A stretch of 64,000 nt of DNA from contig NW_014577229.1 in the NCBI RefSeq assembly GCF_000485595.1, forward strand, positions 77,711-141,710, given 5' to 3'. The notes under the pieces are model-generated. The model ran no database searches. It saw nothing but the letters and a program-made list of their open reading frames with translations, and was not told where the DNA came from. Position 1 is the first letter of the stretch. Every line of letters starts with the position of its first letter. Positions 33,801 through 37,543 of this stretch are shown here, piece by piece. A program made the translations under genes and the position numbers. This DNA is from Priapulus caudatus. Taxonomy: Eukaryota > Priapulida > Priapulimorpha > Priapulimorphida > Priapulidae.

Positions 33801-34488
33801 AATATATAGTAGTGAATAAATTACGAATTAAACCAGCTTGAAAAAAAATCAGTAAATTTTGTTGTTAGTTGCTATTAAAAAGTAATCGAACAGAAAAACT
33901 TCTGCAGTGTTTCTGAAGCAAAAAGAACAAAAAAGGAATGCAAAATTCTTAAAATTTACGAAAAATAATTTGAACATGTCAATCATGTTTTAGAATAGAA
34001 ATCGTTTTCATCTGCCACATAGATTCCCCTAGCTTGCGCATTTACGTGTGCGAGATATATGCCCTTAGCTTCTATAATAAGGTCATATAGTAATGTTAAC
34101 TACGACGTCACACGACACCAGGAAAAAAATATAAACGAATTTTTATTCCTAATCGTTAAAATTTCGGTGGGTATGCACGAGTGTTGGCAGGCATATTACC
34201 TTCACCACGAGCGTCAAACACGAGTGCGGTAACATCTGAGAAGTGAATACTCTAGAAAGTGCACGCGCCGTGTAAGTAGATGTGTGTACTGTGTTGCAGG
34301 TGGCGGATCAGATTCACGTGTACGTGCCGGATCTAAACGCTTACAAGACGGGCGTCTACCCGACCCAGAAGCACAGCGACGACACGGCGCAGGACATGGA
34401 AGACCTTGCAAACATCGTCAAGCGCATGCTGAGAGCATACAAACTGCAAAGTCGCTACAACTCCGAGTGCAATGTCTCGCACGTGTAG
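1482..34488 (+). CDS. Giant chimeric LGR/GRL101-like receptor with CUB, FTP/ApeC, F5/8C, lectin, LDLa, LRR and 7TM (35 coding exons)
   Basis: Conceptual splicing gives 35 exons with GT-AG borders and matching phases throughout. The total is 8,169 nt, exactly 2,723 codons including the stop. Residue map: signal peptide 1-34; fibrinogen-like 39-246; CUB 247-373 and 374-517; FTP N-half 518-591; ApeC 592-811; FTP C-half 812-901; F5/8C 902-1067; CUB 1068-1190 and 1191-1332; C-type lectin 1333-1485; LDLa x4 1486-1663; fibrinogen-like 1664-1889; LDLa x3 1890-2018; LRR 2019-2222; 7TM 2223-2566; cytoplasmic tail to 2722. Family knowledge: LDLa + LRR + rhodopsin-type 7TM defines type-C LGRs and molluscan GRL101. 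The upstream lectin and CUB modules are not usual there. Inference: a plasma-membrane receptor sensing glycans or microbial/extracellular ligands and signalling through G proteins. Ectodomain introns are mostly phase 1, LRR introns phase 2. Main alternative: two genes, split near 23.5-24.5 kb. Confidence 0.82.
1734..2148. mobile_element. 415-bp foldback MITE, hAT-like (8-bp TSD)
   Basis: The two halves are near-complete reverse complements. The left arm begins CACAGGCACTTGGAGC and the right arm ends GCTCCAAGTGCCTGTG, meeting at an AT-rich centre (about 1915-1955). It is flanked by a perfect 8-bp duplication AGTATCAC (1726-1733 and 2149-2156). Short CA...TG termini and an 8-bp target duplication fit a non-autonomous hAT-like element. 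It has no coding capacity and lies in intron 1 of the giant receptor. A half copy sits at 23912. Confidence 0.85.
2855..4296. mobile_element. PIF/Harbinger-type element, non-autonomous remnant
   Basis: Termini TGGCCCAGTCACACATACAC and the reverse complement of the right end (TGCCCCAGTCACACATACAC) form an approximately 43-bp inverted repeat. It is flanked by TTA on both sides (2852-2854, 4297-4299), the TWA target duplication of PIF/Harbinger. The inner 3200-3330 and 3900-4170 stretches are short GC-rich tandem repeats built on AGCG/CTAGCAACACGCTG. The centre encodes a Harbinger-nuclease-like fragment. Confidence 0.85.
3690..3900 (+). pseudogene. Harbinger transposase (DDE superfamily) N-terminal fragment
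   Basis: In one frame the translation includes [17 protein letters not shown], then [20 protein letters not shown] and a [12 protein letters not shown] segment. These resemble the conserved region just before the catalytic core of PIF/Harbinger nucleases. The matching upstream peptide (KNFMRMPDV) is in another frame, so a frameshift is present. No DDE catalytic core follows, because the sequence changes to AGCG-type repeats. It is a dead fragment inside the element at 2855-4296. Identification is by recall of the family pattern, not by a search. Confidence 0.65.
5668..8994 (+). CDS. Exons 2-4: first CNTNAP-type fibrinogen-like module
   Basis: Three exons: 5668-5865, 6188-6294 and 8676-8994. 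Joined, they give about 208 residues. They start [21 protein letters not shown], have a PFPVYCEI strand and [10 protein letters not shown], then [23 protein letters not shown], a Cys-rich stretch ending in CNCDAND, a [10 protein letters not shown] segment and YHTLGELRC. This order (typical of neurexin-IV/Caspr fibrinogen-like regions) recurs almost motif for motif at 22805-23482. Junction phases are 1, 0 and 1. The donor after exon 4 is placed at cagg|gtgcgc to keep phase 1. The role is inferred: ligand or glycan binding, or spacing, in the ectodomain. Confidence 0.8.
6360..6490. repeat. GT/GCGT-rich low-complexity tract
   Basis: Irregular GTGTGC/GCGTGC repeat in intron 3 of the giant receptor. 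Open frames across it (Cys/Val or His/Thr-rich) are repeat artefacts. Confidence 0.8.
6904..6977. repeat. 74-bp near-perfect palindrome
   Basis: Two 37-base arms beginning CGCACACGCTGTGTTTTGTG are reverse complements with one mismatch (G/A near the centre) and no loop. DNA or RNA from this site would form a very stable hairpin. Intronic; no coding role seen. Confidence 0.9.
7047..7200. repeat. Heptamer minisatellite (RAATGCG / AGATGCG)
   Basis: About 21 head-to-tail 7-base units alternating AAATGCG and AGATGCG, with a CAAAATG variant recurring every several units. Lies 70 bases after the 74-bp palindrome. Open frames in both directions here are repeat translations. Confidence 0.9.
7611..7694. 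repeat. Long palindrome with nearby partial third arm
   Basis: The left arm TATACCACTGATCTCTATTA... and right arm ...TAATAGAGATCAGTGGTGTATA are reverse complements over about 36 bases around a short loop at 7650. The right-arm sequence (GTTAGTATAATAGAGATCAG) recurs alone at about 7801-7823. Probable small foldback element; intron 3. Confidence 0.85.
7956..7991. repeat. 36-bp palindrome (CAAGAG...CTCTTG type)
   Basis: Arms CAAGAGTGCATAATAGA and TCTATTATGGACTCTTG pair with one mismatch and almost no loop. Resembles the hairpins at 16349-16404 and 24173-24206. Confidence 0.8.
9448..9828 (+). CDS. Exon 5: CUB domain 1
   Basis: A 381-nt exon, phase 1 on both sides (acceptor atttcag at 9447, donor atcg|gtaagc). 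The translation has the CUB pattern [19 protein letters not shown], then the I..P.G..VEL.F stretch, and later N-glycosylation sites (NVTHF, NVTMT). Few CUB cysteines are present, only CDN and a late TCALP, so disulphide pairing is atypical. CUB folds usually mediate protein-protein or glycan contacts in secreted and surface proteins. Confidence 0.75.
10134..10565 (+). CDS. Exon 6: CUB domain 2
   Basis: A 432-nt exon, phase 1 in and out. It starts [17 protein letters not shown], then a [11 protein letters not shown] strand and [10 protein letters not shown]. The CUB signature [21 protein letters not shown] and a terminal GFHLTYHEV strand follow. It aligns feature by feature with CUB 4 (18802-19227), including the leading CPxC motif and FCN.NKP, so the two are likely internal duplicates. 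Confidence 0.85.
11040..11160. repeat. GTGCG/CGTACG low-complexity tract
   Basis: Alternating purine-pyrimidine tract in the intron before the FTP exon, able to adopt Z-DNA. Frames through it are not genes. Confidence 0.7.
11193..11413 (+). CDS. Exon 7: N-terminal half of a fucolectin-type (FTP/F5-8C) domain
   Basis: The translation has the FTP-lectin hallmarks [13 protein letters not shown], a DLAVNGK strand, then [17 protein letters not shown] followed by a YGVEIE strand. It enters in phase 1 and leaves in phase 0 (gataag|gtatat). It covers only about 73 residues, half of an FTP domain. The missing half is in exon 9, after the ApeC exon. The phase 0 exit cannot join exon 9 (phase 1 entry) directly, so exon 8 is needed to hold the frame. 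Confidence 0.85.
11340..11555. repeat. Tandem partial duplication of exon 7 and its donor site
   Basis: About 95 bases spanning the end of exon 7, its splice donor and the adjoining AATAATGATGATA microsatellite (about 11341-11435) recur at about 11461-11555 with one base change. The second copy keeps the donor gataag|gtatat but has no obvious acceptor, so it should not be spliced as an exon. The copies are separated by an (AAT)n run that may have mediated the duplication. Confidence 0.9.
11730..11876. repeat. CT-rich tract ending in a 10-N assembly gap
   Basis: Pyrimidine microsatellite (CTCTCTCC repeats) running into N at 11867-11876. The gap is in an intron and its true length is unknown. 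Confidence 0.95.
12084..12744 (+). CDS. Exon 8: complete ApeC (apextrin C-terminal) domain
   Basis: A single 661-nt, GC-rich exon, phase 0 in and phase 1 out (gagatcc|gtgagt). Hallmarks in order: [18 protein letters not shown], then [10 protein letters not shown], a HSFCVKM strand, a second [14 protein letters not shown], the diagnostic [13 protein letters not shown] followed by FCCR, then [10 protein letters not shown], and a closing IHYCYYE. ApeC domains occur in apextrins and related invertebrate defence proteins. Several are reported to bind bacterial cell-wall components; transfer of that role here is inference. It sits between the two halves of an FTP domain. Confidence 0.88.
12966..13235 (+). 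CDS. Exon 9: C-terminal half of the FTP/F5-8C domain
   Basis: Enters in phase 1 (attgtag acceptor at 12965) and leaves in phase 1 (gaaaac|gtaagt). The translation resumes with [13 protein letters not shown], then a long loop, and closes with [21 protein letters not shown] and KVYG, the standard end of FTP/discoidin domains. With exon 7 it makes an FTP domain of about 160 residues. The sugar-contacting arginine loop of classical fucolectins would fall where the ApeC exon is inserted, and no equivalent arginines are visible. Confidence 0.8.
13571..13616. repeat. (AT)n microsatellite
   Basis: Perfect AT dinucleotide run of about 45 bases in the intron following exon 9. Confidence 0.98.
14200..14480. 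repeat. Minisatellite, about 66-base unit, four copies
   Basis: Unit: TGCGTTTTTTACTGATGTAT followed by GTG/GTACACGCG and an alternating GCGTGC tract. Four units are arranged head to tail. Frames over it are artefacts. Confidence 0.9.
15160..17233 (+). CDS. Exons 10-12: F5/8 type C (discoidin) domain
   Basis: Exons 15160-15320, 16619-16771 and 17050-17233, phases 1/0/0/1, about 166 residues. The translation shows the classical discoidin order: [20 protein letters not shown], then [49 protein letters not shown], and the end strand CMRVELLGC. The first and last cysteines are the canonical pair. F5/8C domains commonly bind lipids, glycans or proteins through loops at one end. Unlike the preceding FTP domain it is complete and uninterrupted. 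Confidence 0.85.
15395..15497. repeat. Foldback repeat with 24-base arms
   Basis: GATAATATCAGGAGTGTATA... and its exact reverse complement ...TATACACTCCTGATAATATC flank a 55-base AT-rich loop. Small MITE-like hairpin in intron 10. Confidence 0.85.
16347..16406. repeat. Hairpin with perfect 18-base arms (ATCAAGAGC...)
   Basis: ATCAAGAGCTAATAAATA and TATTTATTAGCTCTTGAT are exact reverse complements around a 24-base loop. Belongs with the other CAAGAG-type palindromes in this gene. Confidence 0.85.
17499..17867 (+). CDS. Exon 13: CUB domain 3
   Basis: A 369-nt exon, phase 1 in and out. It has the canonical CUB start: [20 protein letters not shown] followed by [12 protein letters not shown]. 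Next come [29 protein letters not shown] and a closing [10 protein letters not shown] strand. The four CUB cysteines are present. One of the best-conserved CUBs in the protein. Confidence 0.88.
18608..18775. repeat. (GAC)n / (GAT)n trinucleotide microsatellite
   Basis: A short CGA/GAC run passes into about 110 bases of GATGAT, ending just 25 bases before the CUB 4 acceptor. A frame reading Met/Asp runs through it, but a proper polypyrimidine acceptor lies at 18790-18801, so it is taken as intronic. Confidence 0.9.
18802..19227 (+). CDS. Exon 14: CUB domain 4
   Basis: Phase 1 in (ttttcacag) and out (aaact|gtgagt). It starts [18 protein letters not shown], then [31 protein letters not shown], the Ca-type cluster [24 protein letters not shown] and [10 protein letters not shown]. 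It keeps the acidic residues (E, D..D) of Ca-binding CUBs. The short linker [12 protein letters not shown] leads into the lectin domain. Confidence 0.9.
19398..20109 (+). CDS. Exons 15-16: C-type lectin domain
   Basis: Exons 19398-19613 and 19867-20109, phase 1 throughout. Hallmarks: [49 protein letters not shown], then [14 protein letters not shown] and ATWHDIPC....YYVCK. All four core cysteines are present. The sugar-specificity tripeptide is QPN instead of EPN or QPD, and the usual WND is WHD. Ca-dependent mannose or galactose binding is therefore uncertain. Confidence 0.9.
20495..21902 (+). CDS. Exons 17-20: LDL-receptor class A repeats 1-4
   Basis: One repeat per exon: 20495-20671, 21021-21134, 21363-21482 and 21780-21902, all phase 1-1. 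Each has six cysteines. Repeats 1-3 end with the Ca-binding signature ([30 protein letters not shown]). The fourth is altered to [13 protein letters not shown], with a two-residue insertion. Repeat 1 is preceded by a 27-residue linker with no cysteine. The symmetric 1-1 phase fits exon duplication and shuffling. Confidence 0.88.
22085..22147. repeat. Short tandem repeat (TTGTGAAACA)n
   Basis: About five 10-11-base units of ACATTGTGAAAC in an intron between LDLa 4 and the second fibrinogen-like module. Confidence 0.85.
22805..23482 (+). CDS. Exon 21: second CNTNAP-type fibrinogen-like module, single exon
   Basis: A 678-nt GC-rich exon, phase 1 in (gcgttccag) and out (gcactag|gtacgt), 226 residues. 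Motif order matches exons 2-4: [62 protein letters not shown], then a Cys-rich stretch ending [18 protein letters not shown] and YITLGPLEC. No intron is found at the two positions that split the first copy. The exon is much more GC-rich than its introns. Confidence 0.88.
23585..23747. repeat. (CA)n - N gap - (GT)n
   Basis: A CA run reaches the N gap at 23647-23656 and a GT run of about 90 bases leaves it, so the strand sense of the microsatellite flips across the gap. This is either a true inverted repeat or a scaffold misjoin; the real length is unknown. Confidence 0.95.
23816..23823 (+). CDS. Candidate alternative terminal exon (immediate stop)
   Basis: A strong polypyrimidine acceptor (cccctctcttttcctgcag, ending 23815) is followed in phase 1 by codons Gly, Thr and TAA. 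If exon 21 spliced here the protein would end after 1,891 residues as a soluble ectodomain. An AATAAA sits at 23933-23938 inside a MITE fragment. No expression evidence is available, and the alternative splice to exon 22 (24497) is also in frame. Confidence 0.35.
23912..24075. mobile_element. Left half of the hAT-like MITE seen at 1734
   Basis: Starts CACAGGCAC and follows the 1734 element through AATAAAATATAATGCTAAAT and TCTATTTACTACCAAAGTC to the CACTGACACA centre. There it dissolves into (AC)n(AT)n. The right half and target duplication are absent. The middle is more diverged. Confidence 0.85.
24076..24170. repeat. (AC)n(AT)n compound microsatellite
   Basis: About 60 bases of AC followed by about 35 bases of AT, joined to the centre of the MITE fragment, whose own core reads CACATAAATATATA. 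Confidence 0.95.
24173..24206. repeat. 34-bp palindrome (CAAGAGCGTATTAAG)
   Basis: Perfect 15-base arms (CAAGAGCGTATTAAG / CTTAATACGCTCTTG) around a four-base centre. Third of the CAAGAG-type hairpins. Confidence 0.85.
24497..25231 (+). CDS. Exons 22-23: LDLa-like repeats 5-7
   Basis: Exon 24497-24649 encodes a degenerate repeat ([32 protein letters not shown]). It keeps six cysteines but lacks the usual Ca site. Exon 24998-25231 encodes two full repeats: [20 protein letters not shown] ending [10 protein letters not shown], then [20 protein letters not shown] ending [10 protein letters not shown]. All phases are 1-1. In LDLa/LRR receptors of the GRL101 and RXFP kind, LDLa repeats next to the LRR block are standard. 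Confidence 0.85.
25250..25430. repeat. (AATG)n/(AAAT)n and (AT)n microsatellite
   Basis: AATGAATG passes into AAATAAAT then AT-rich and (AT)n sequence, all in the intron preceding the LRR exons. Confidence 0.95.
25816..28934 (+). CDS. Exons 24-31: LRR N-cap and seven leucine-rich repeats
   Basis: Exon 24 (25816-25921) is a cysteine N-cap, [14 protein letters not shown], with a first LRR strand, leaving in phase 2. Seven exons follow: 26042-26110, 26680-26751, 27100-27171, 27362-27436, 27621-27692, 27968-28039 and 28863-28934. They are 69, 72, 72, 75, 72, 72 and 72 nt. Each is one LRR and each breaks inside the same Leu codon (CT|G or equivalent), giving motifs like [20 protein letters not shown]. 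One-LRR-per-exon, phase 2 architecture is typical of LGR genes. The 69- and 75-nt exons are a codon short and long. Confidence 0.88.
28358..28428 (+). tRNA. tRNA-Gly (GCC)
   Basis: A 71-base cloverleaf: acceptor stem GCATCGG/CCGATGC, A-box TGGTTCAGTGG, anticodon stem CTCGC/GCGGG with loop CTGCCAC (anticodon GCC at 28390-28392), B-box GGTTCGATTCC, and discriminator A. No intron and no encoded CCA. A TTTTT Pol III terminator follows within a few bases. Located in intron 30 of the giant receptor, same strand. Confidence 0.97.
28691..28761 (+). tRNA. tRNA-Gly (GCC), second identical copy
   Basis: Identical over all 71 bases to the copy 333 bases upstream, with its own GTTTTTG terminator. The flanks differ, so this is not a simple recent tandem duplication of a longer unit. 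Same intron, same strand. Confidence 0.97.
29096..29240. repeat. ACAACATGGTT minisatellite
   Basis: About a dozen 10-13-base units of (GGT)TACAACATGGT in the intron just upstream of the 7TM exon. The long open frame extending 5' of the exon comes from this repeat and should not be added to the protein. Confidence 0.85.
29305..30546 (+). CDS. Exons 32-33: hinge and LGR-type 7-transmembrane domain
   Basis: Exons 29305-30176 and 30385-30546, phases 2/1/1. The hinge reads [20 protein letters not shown] then [20 protein letters not shown], as in LGRs. TM1 keeps GNxxV as [11 protein letters not shown]2 has [12 protein letters not shown]. The TM3 end is ITIDRL, a DRY variant. TM6 has [11 protein letters not shown] (CWxP). 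TM7 has [11 protein letters not shown], so NPxxY is DPxxY as in many LGRs. The last loop before TM7 is split by a phase 1 intron. It should couple to G proteins at the plasma membrane; the ligand is unknown. The exon is GC-rich relative to its introns. Confidence 0.93.
30835..30892. repeat. (CT)n microsatellite
   Basis: Pure CT run of about 56 bases in the 2-kb intron 33. The rest of that intron (30547-32570) shows nothing recognisable. Confidence 0.98.
32571..34488 (+). CDS. Exons 34-35: cytoplasmic tail resembling a degenerate kinase C-lobe
   Basis: Exons 32571-32851 (phase 1 in, 0 out) and 34300-34488 (stop TAG). After a basic linker the tail reads [12 protein letters not shown], then [45 protein letters not shown] and [16 protein letters not shown]. 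The pattern recalls a kinase C-lobe: helix E ending in LHxxGY, a catalytic loop with GHFESETI in place of HRDLKPxN, DLN in place of DFG, and a helix F-like segment. No catalytic residues remain, so it would be a pseudokinase-like scaffold if the fold is right. Fold assignment is inference. Confidence 0.75.
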
Positions 34489-34810
34489 TGAAACCACCAT
34501 TGGTCGGTCGGCTCGTGAGGATTCACCCAGATGTATGCAGATTCTGGTTATCTGTGCTCGAAATAGTATGATGATACTAGAATTTCGAAATTAAAATTTA
34601 ACAGGATTTGCCCGTGCACTTGCAAATCAATCGAAATTGCAAAAGATTCGCGATTTATCGTAAAAGCCTTTGAAGTATGCGGCAATTTTTCACACGACTT
34701 CTAGTGGGTAATTAATGTAAGAAACTAGTTATAAGGCATGTACGTTTTGATTATATGTTTATGTAAGTCATTCGAATTACAGTATTTGTTATATATATAT
34801 ATATGATAAC

Positions 34811-34816
34811 AATAAA
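34811..34816 (+). promoter_or_regulatory. Candidate poly(A) signal of the giant receptor
   Basis: AATAAA 323 bases after the stop codon, the first exact copy on the plus strand after the CDS. AT-rich context. Confidence 0.5.
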
Positions 34817-36688
34817 TTATGTCTCCTAATTAATCAAGAAAATGCGTAATAAGGGCGACTGTTCAACCATAAACCACGAAAATATATTAATATGACAGTG
34901 AATTAGTTCCAATTACTTGCAACTACGTGCAACAGGAAATCCGAAAGCGATATAATCTATTTCATACAATCAGCATGCAATGTGATCGCCGTGTGTAACG
35001 ATATAGCACCGTCAGTCCAACGTCTCATATGTATGAACTAGTTTTAAAACTGTTAGTTGCCGTGTTTGTACAGGACTTGTCCACGTTCTATTTACTACAC
35101 TGCCTTGACTTGTGAATTCCATAATTATAGACACTCATCTTAACCGCAGACGATGCCACGTACAGTGAACGGGGAATCAGCGCAAAACATAGAATGTTTT
35201 AACATCACTCATGAGGTGTATTTATTATCATGTCGTCTACGTGAGTGTTGCGTACTCAATTTGTGTTGCGTTTTAGGAATAATATAATTGCATTATATCG
35301 GTCAAACCTATCACTGTCTGTGCGCAATTAGCGTTAAAATGTGTTATACGTTTTGAGATGATGATCAGCGAATAGCGTTCATTACAAATAAGGATATCCG
35401 ATAATGTAATCACGATATGAGTAGAATTTTGTTAATTATATGCACAATTACGGAGAACTAATTGGAGCCCTCAAAATGTCAATTATTGTTGCTTAAAAAG
35501 AACATGTTAACAATAAAGGTACCGGCGGCGCTGCGCTTATTTTTGATTGAGATTACAGTTTCAAAAGAAATCATTTTCAGGGATAACCGTCAGGTTTCGG
35601 GTATTCGCTGCTATTATAAAGTATACCTATTAAATATACGCGTCCCTTCGTGTTATTACGATATTTTGTAATAACCGTTCCACTAGAATTATCACTCCAA
35701 CCGGTGGCCTAGAATGTAAAATATAGTGTGATAATACCGTGAGCATTTCCATAGCAGGTTATATAACAGCTCGTGTACTGTGAATGCTCTTGCAAGGTAG
35801 TTATTTCACCACTATTTAATAAGACGCATCGACCTGCATTTCTTGCTAACGAGGGTAAGACAAGTGGAAGCTGTTAGAGCTATCTCATTTAATGGCGATG
35901 TATTCTAATGGCATATATATGTCTTGGGATTTCAGATGTGTAATTCCCCCTAAATGTGAATCCCCTGTGTGCGTTAAACGATGACGTCAGCACATTTATT
36001 GTGTCAGAACGTTATGTGACCACGATTTGCTGTATATTGTTTTTTATATTTACTATGACATTTTTATTGGCATGTTACGGCTGTACGCTTATAGACAACA
36101 AATCCTTTATTCCCTACGATGCAGCAATAAATTATTAGTTATTTAAATAAACTAAAATAACAGGCGTGAGTTTAATCGGATTAAATCGATCACTGACACT
36201 GTTTTTCAGCTACTCTACCATGATTAATTAGATTGACTATATTATGCTAAGATTAACAGTTGTAGGAACCTGTATGAGTGTGTGATAAATACTGCTACAC
36301 ACTTAAGCACCCTCAGTCATGTGCTCTGTTAATTATTCTCGTTTGCGAGATGAGAATCCTTGTGTTTTTGCGTTTGTGAGATTCAATACAGCAATCAATC
36401 CAAACAGACTGTTCGCTTGTTTCGATGGGCTGTGTTGCGAGTGAAACAATGGGTCTTAGCCAGCTGACCTATGACGCCTATTTTACGCAAGAACAGTGCT
36501 CACATTCATTGCCCATCGCTACTACTGGGCCATCAGTTCATTGGGTTTTCAGACTATAATGCTATGGTCGCTATGCAGTCTCTGCATGGCAGCTATAATA
36601 CGATGCAACCGTACAGTGTGATGTACTTACATGCAGTGCACACCGATGACGTCATATAACAAAAGCGACGTGGTCACTGATCTATATA
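34817..36688. other. Intergenic, nothing recognised
   Basis: AT-rich sequence between the giant receptor and the next element. Short open frames have no recognisable composition or motif. No RNA gene was seen. Confidence 0.6.
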
Positions 36689-37214
36689 CAGGGGCGTAGC
36701 CAGTATGTAGCACTGTAGGCCCGGGCCTACACTTTTTTTGGCCAAGTTATCTTCTTTTTTTTAAACACCCATAATTCAAATCCATAAGCTTGCTGGACGA
36801 GTTTACGAGTCTAGACAGGAAAAACTATTGAAATGAACGTAGCAAGAATATGGCTAAATTAGGTGACCTATTCTTCTGTCATCTAGGCTGTCATTTCTAT
36901 CGCGTGCCGTTTCATTCAACACTCTACCCGCCGAAAAAGACTAGGATCCGATCTTGTCAGTTTTTTAACATTTTAACTCGTTCGTAACACTATTTTAACT
37001 CGTTTGTTTTTTGGGTTTAAAAGTGATATTGAATGAGGTGTCTCAAGTTAGCAAGAGGCCAGGGAACCAGAATGAACACTCGAGAAGGGCCGTTTCCGGC
37101 CATCTGGGGGGTTTGTAAAACCAAAAATTTTTTTTTACGCTCCGCGCCAACCCATGGTGGCGCTCCGCTCAGATAGTCGTGCCTACAACTTTGAAAATCC
37201 TGGCTACGCCCCTG
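36689..37214. mobile_element. 526-bp MITE-like element with CAGGGGCGTAGCCA termini
   Basis: Begins CAGGGGCGTAGCCA and ends TGGCTACGCCCCTG, exact inverted termini. It is bounded by ATATA on both sides, but an 8-bp duplication is not convincing. Termini of this kind are common on non-autonomous hAT-type elements (recall, not search). No transposase is encoded. Confidence 0.7.
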
Positions 37215-37352
37215 ATATATAAGTGTGTGATATAATTATATAAGTGGATGATAATGTTAACATTGAAATTCACACGCATTTCATCTTGCATTCACGCACC
37301 TGTTATCGACACTCTTCAGTACGCATTCTTCGTCGGAAGTACACGACGCCGG

Positions 37353-37543
37353 ACGTCAGGAAATACAGAAAGTCAAATATTGGGACTGATAATGAAATTG
37401 CGACAACTGCGGAGGTTTTTTATCGCGATTTTGGCCTCAATGATTTTTAACGTCAAGAAATACAAAAATTCAAATATTTGGGCTGATAATGGAATTGCAA
37501 CAACTGCGGGTTTTTATCGCGATTTTGGCCTCAATGATTATTG
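37353..37543. repeat. Two-unit tandem duplication, about 96 bp
   Basis: ACGTCAGGAAATACAGAAAG... (from 37353) repeats from 37450 as ACGTCAAGAAATACAAAAAT... Both units end in ATCGCGATTTTGGCCTCAAT. The divergence is several substitutions and a small deletion. Confidence 0.85.
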
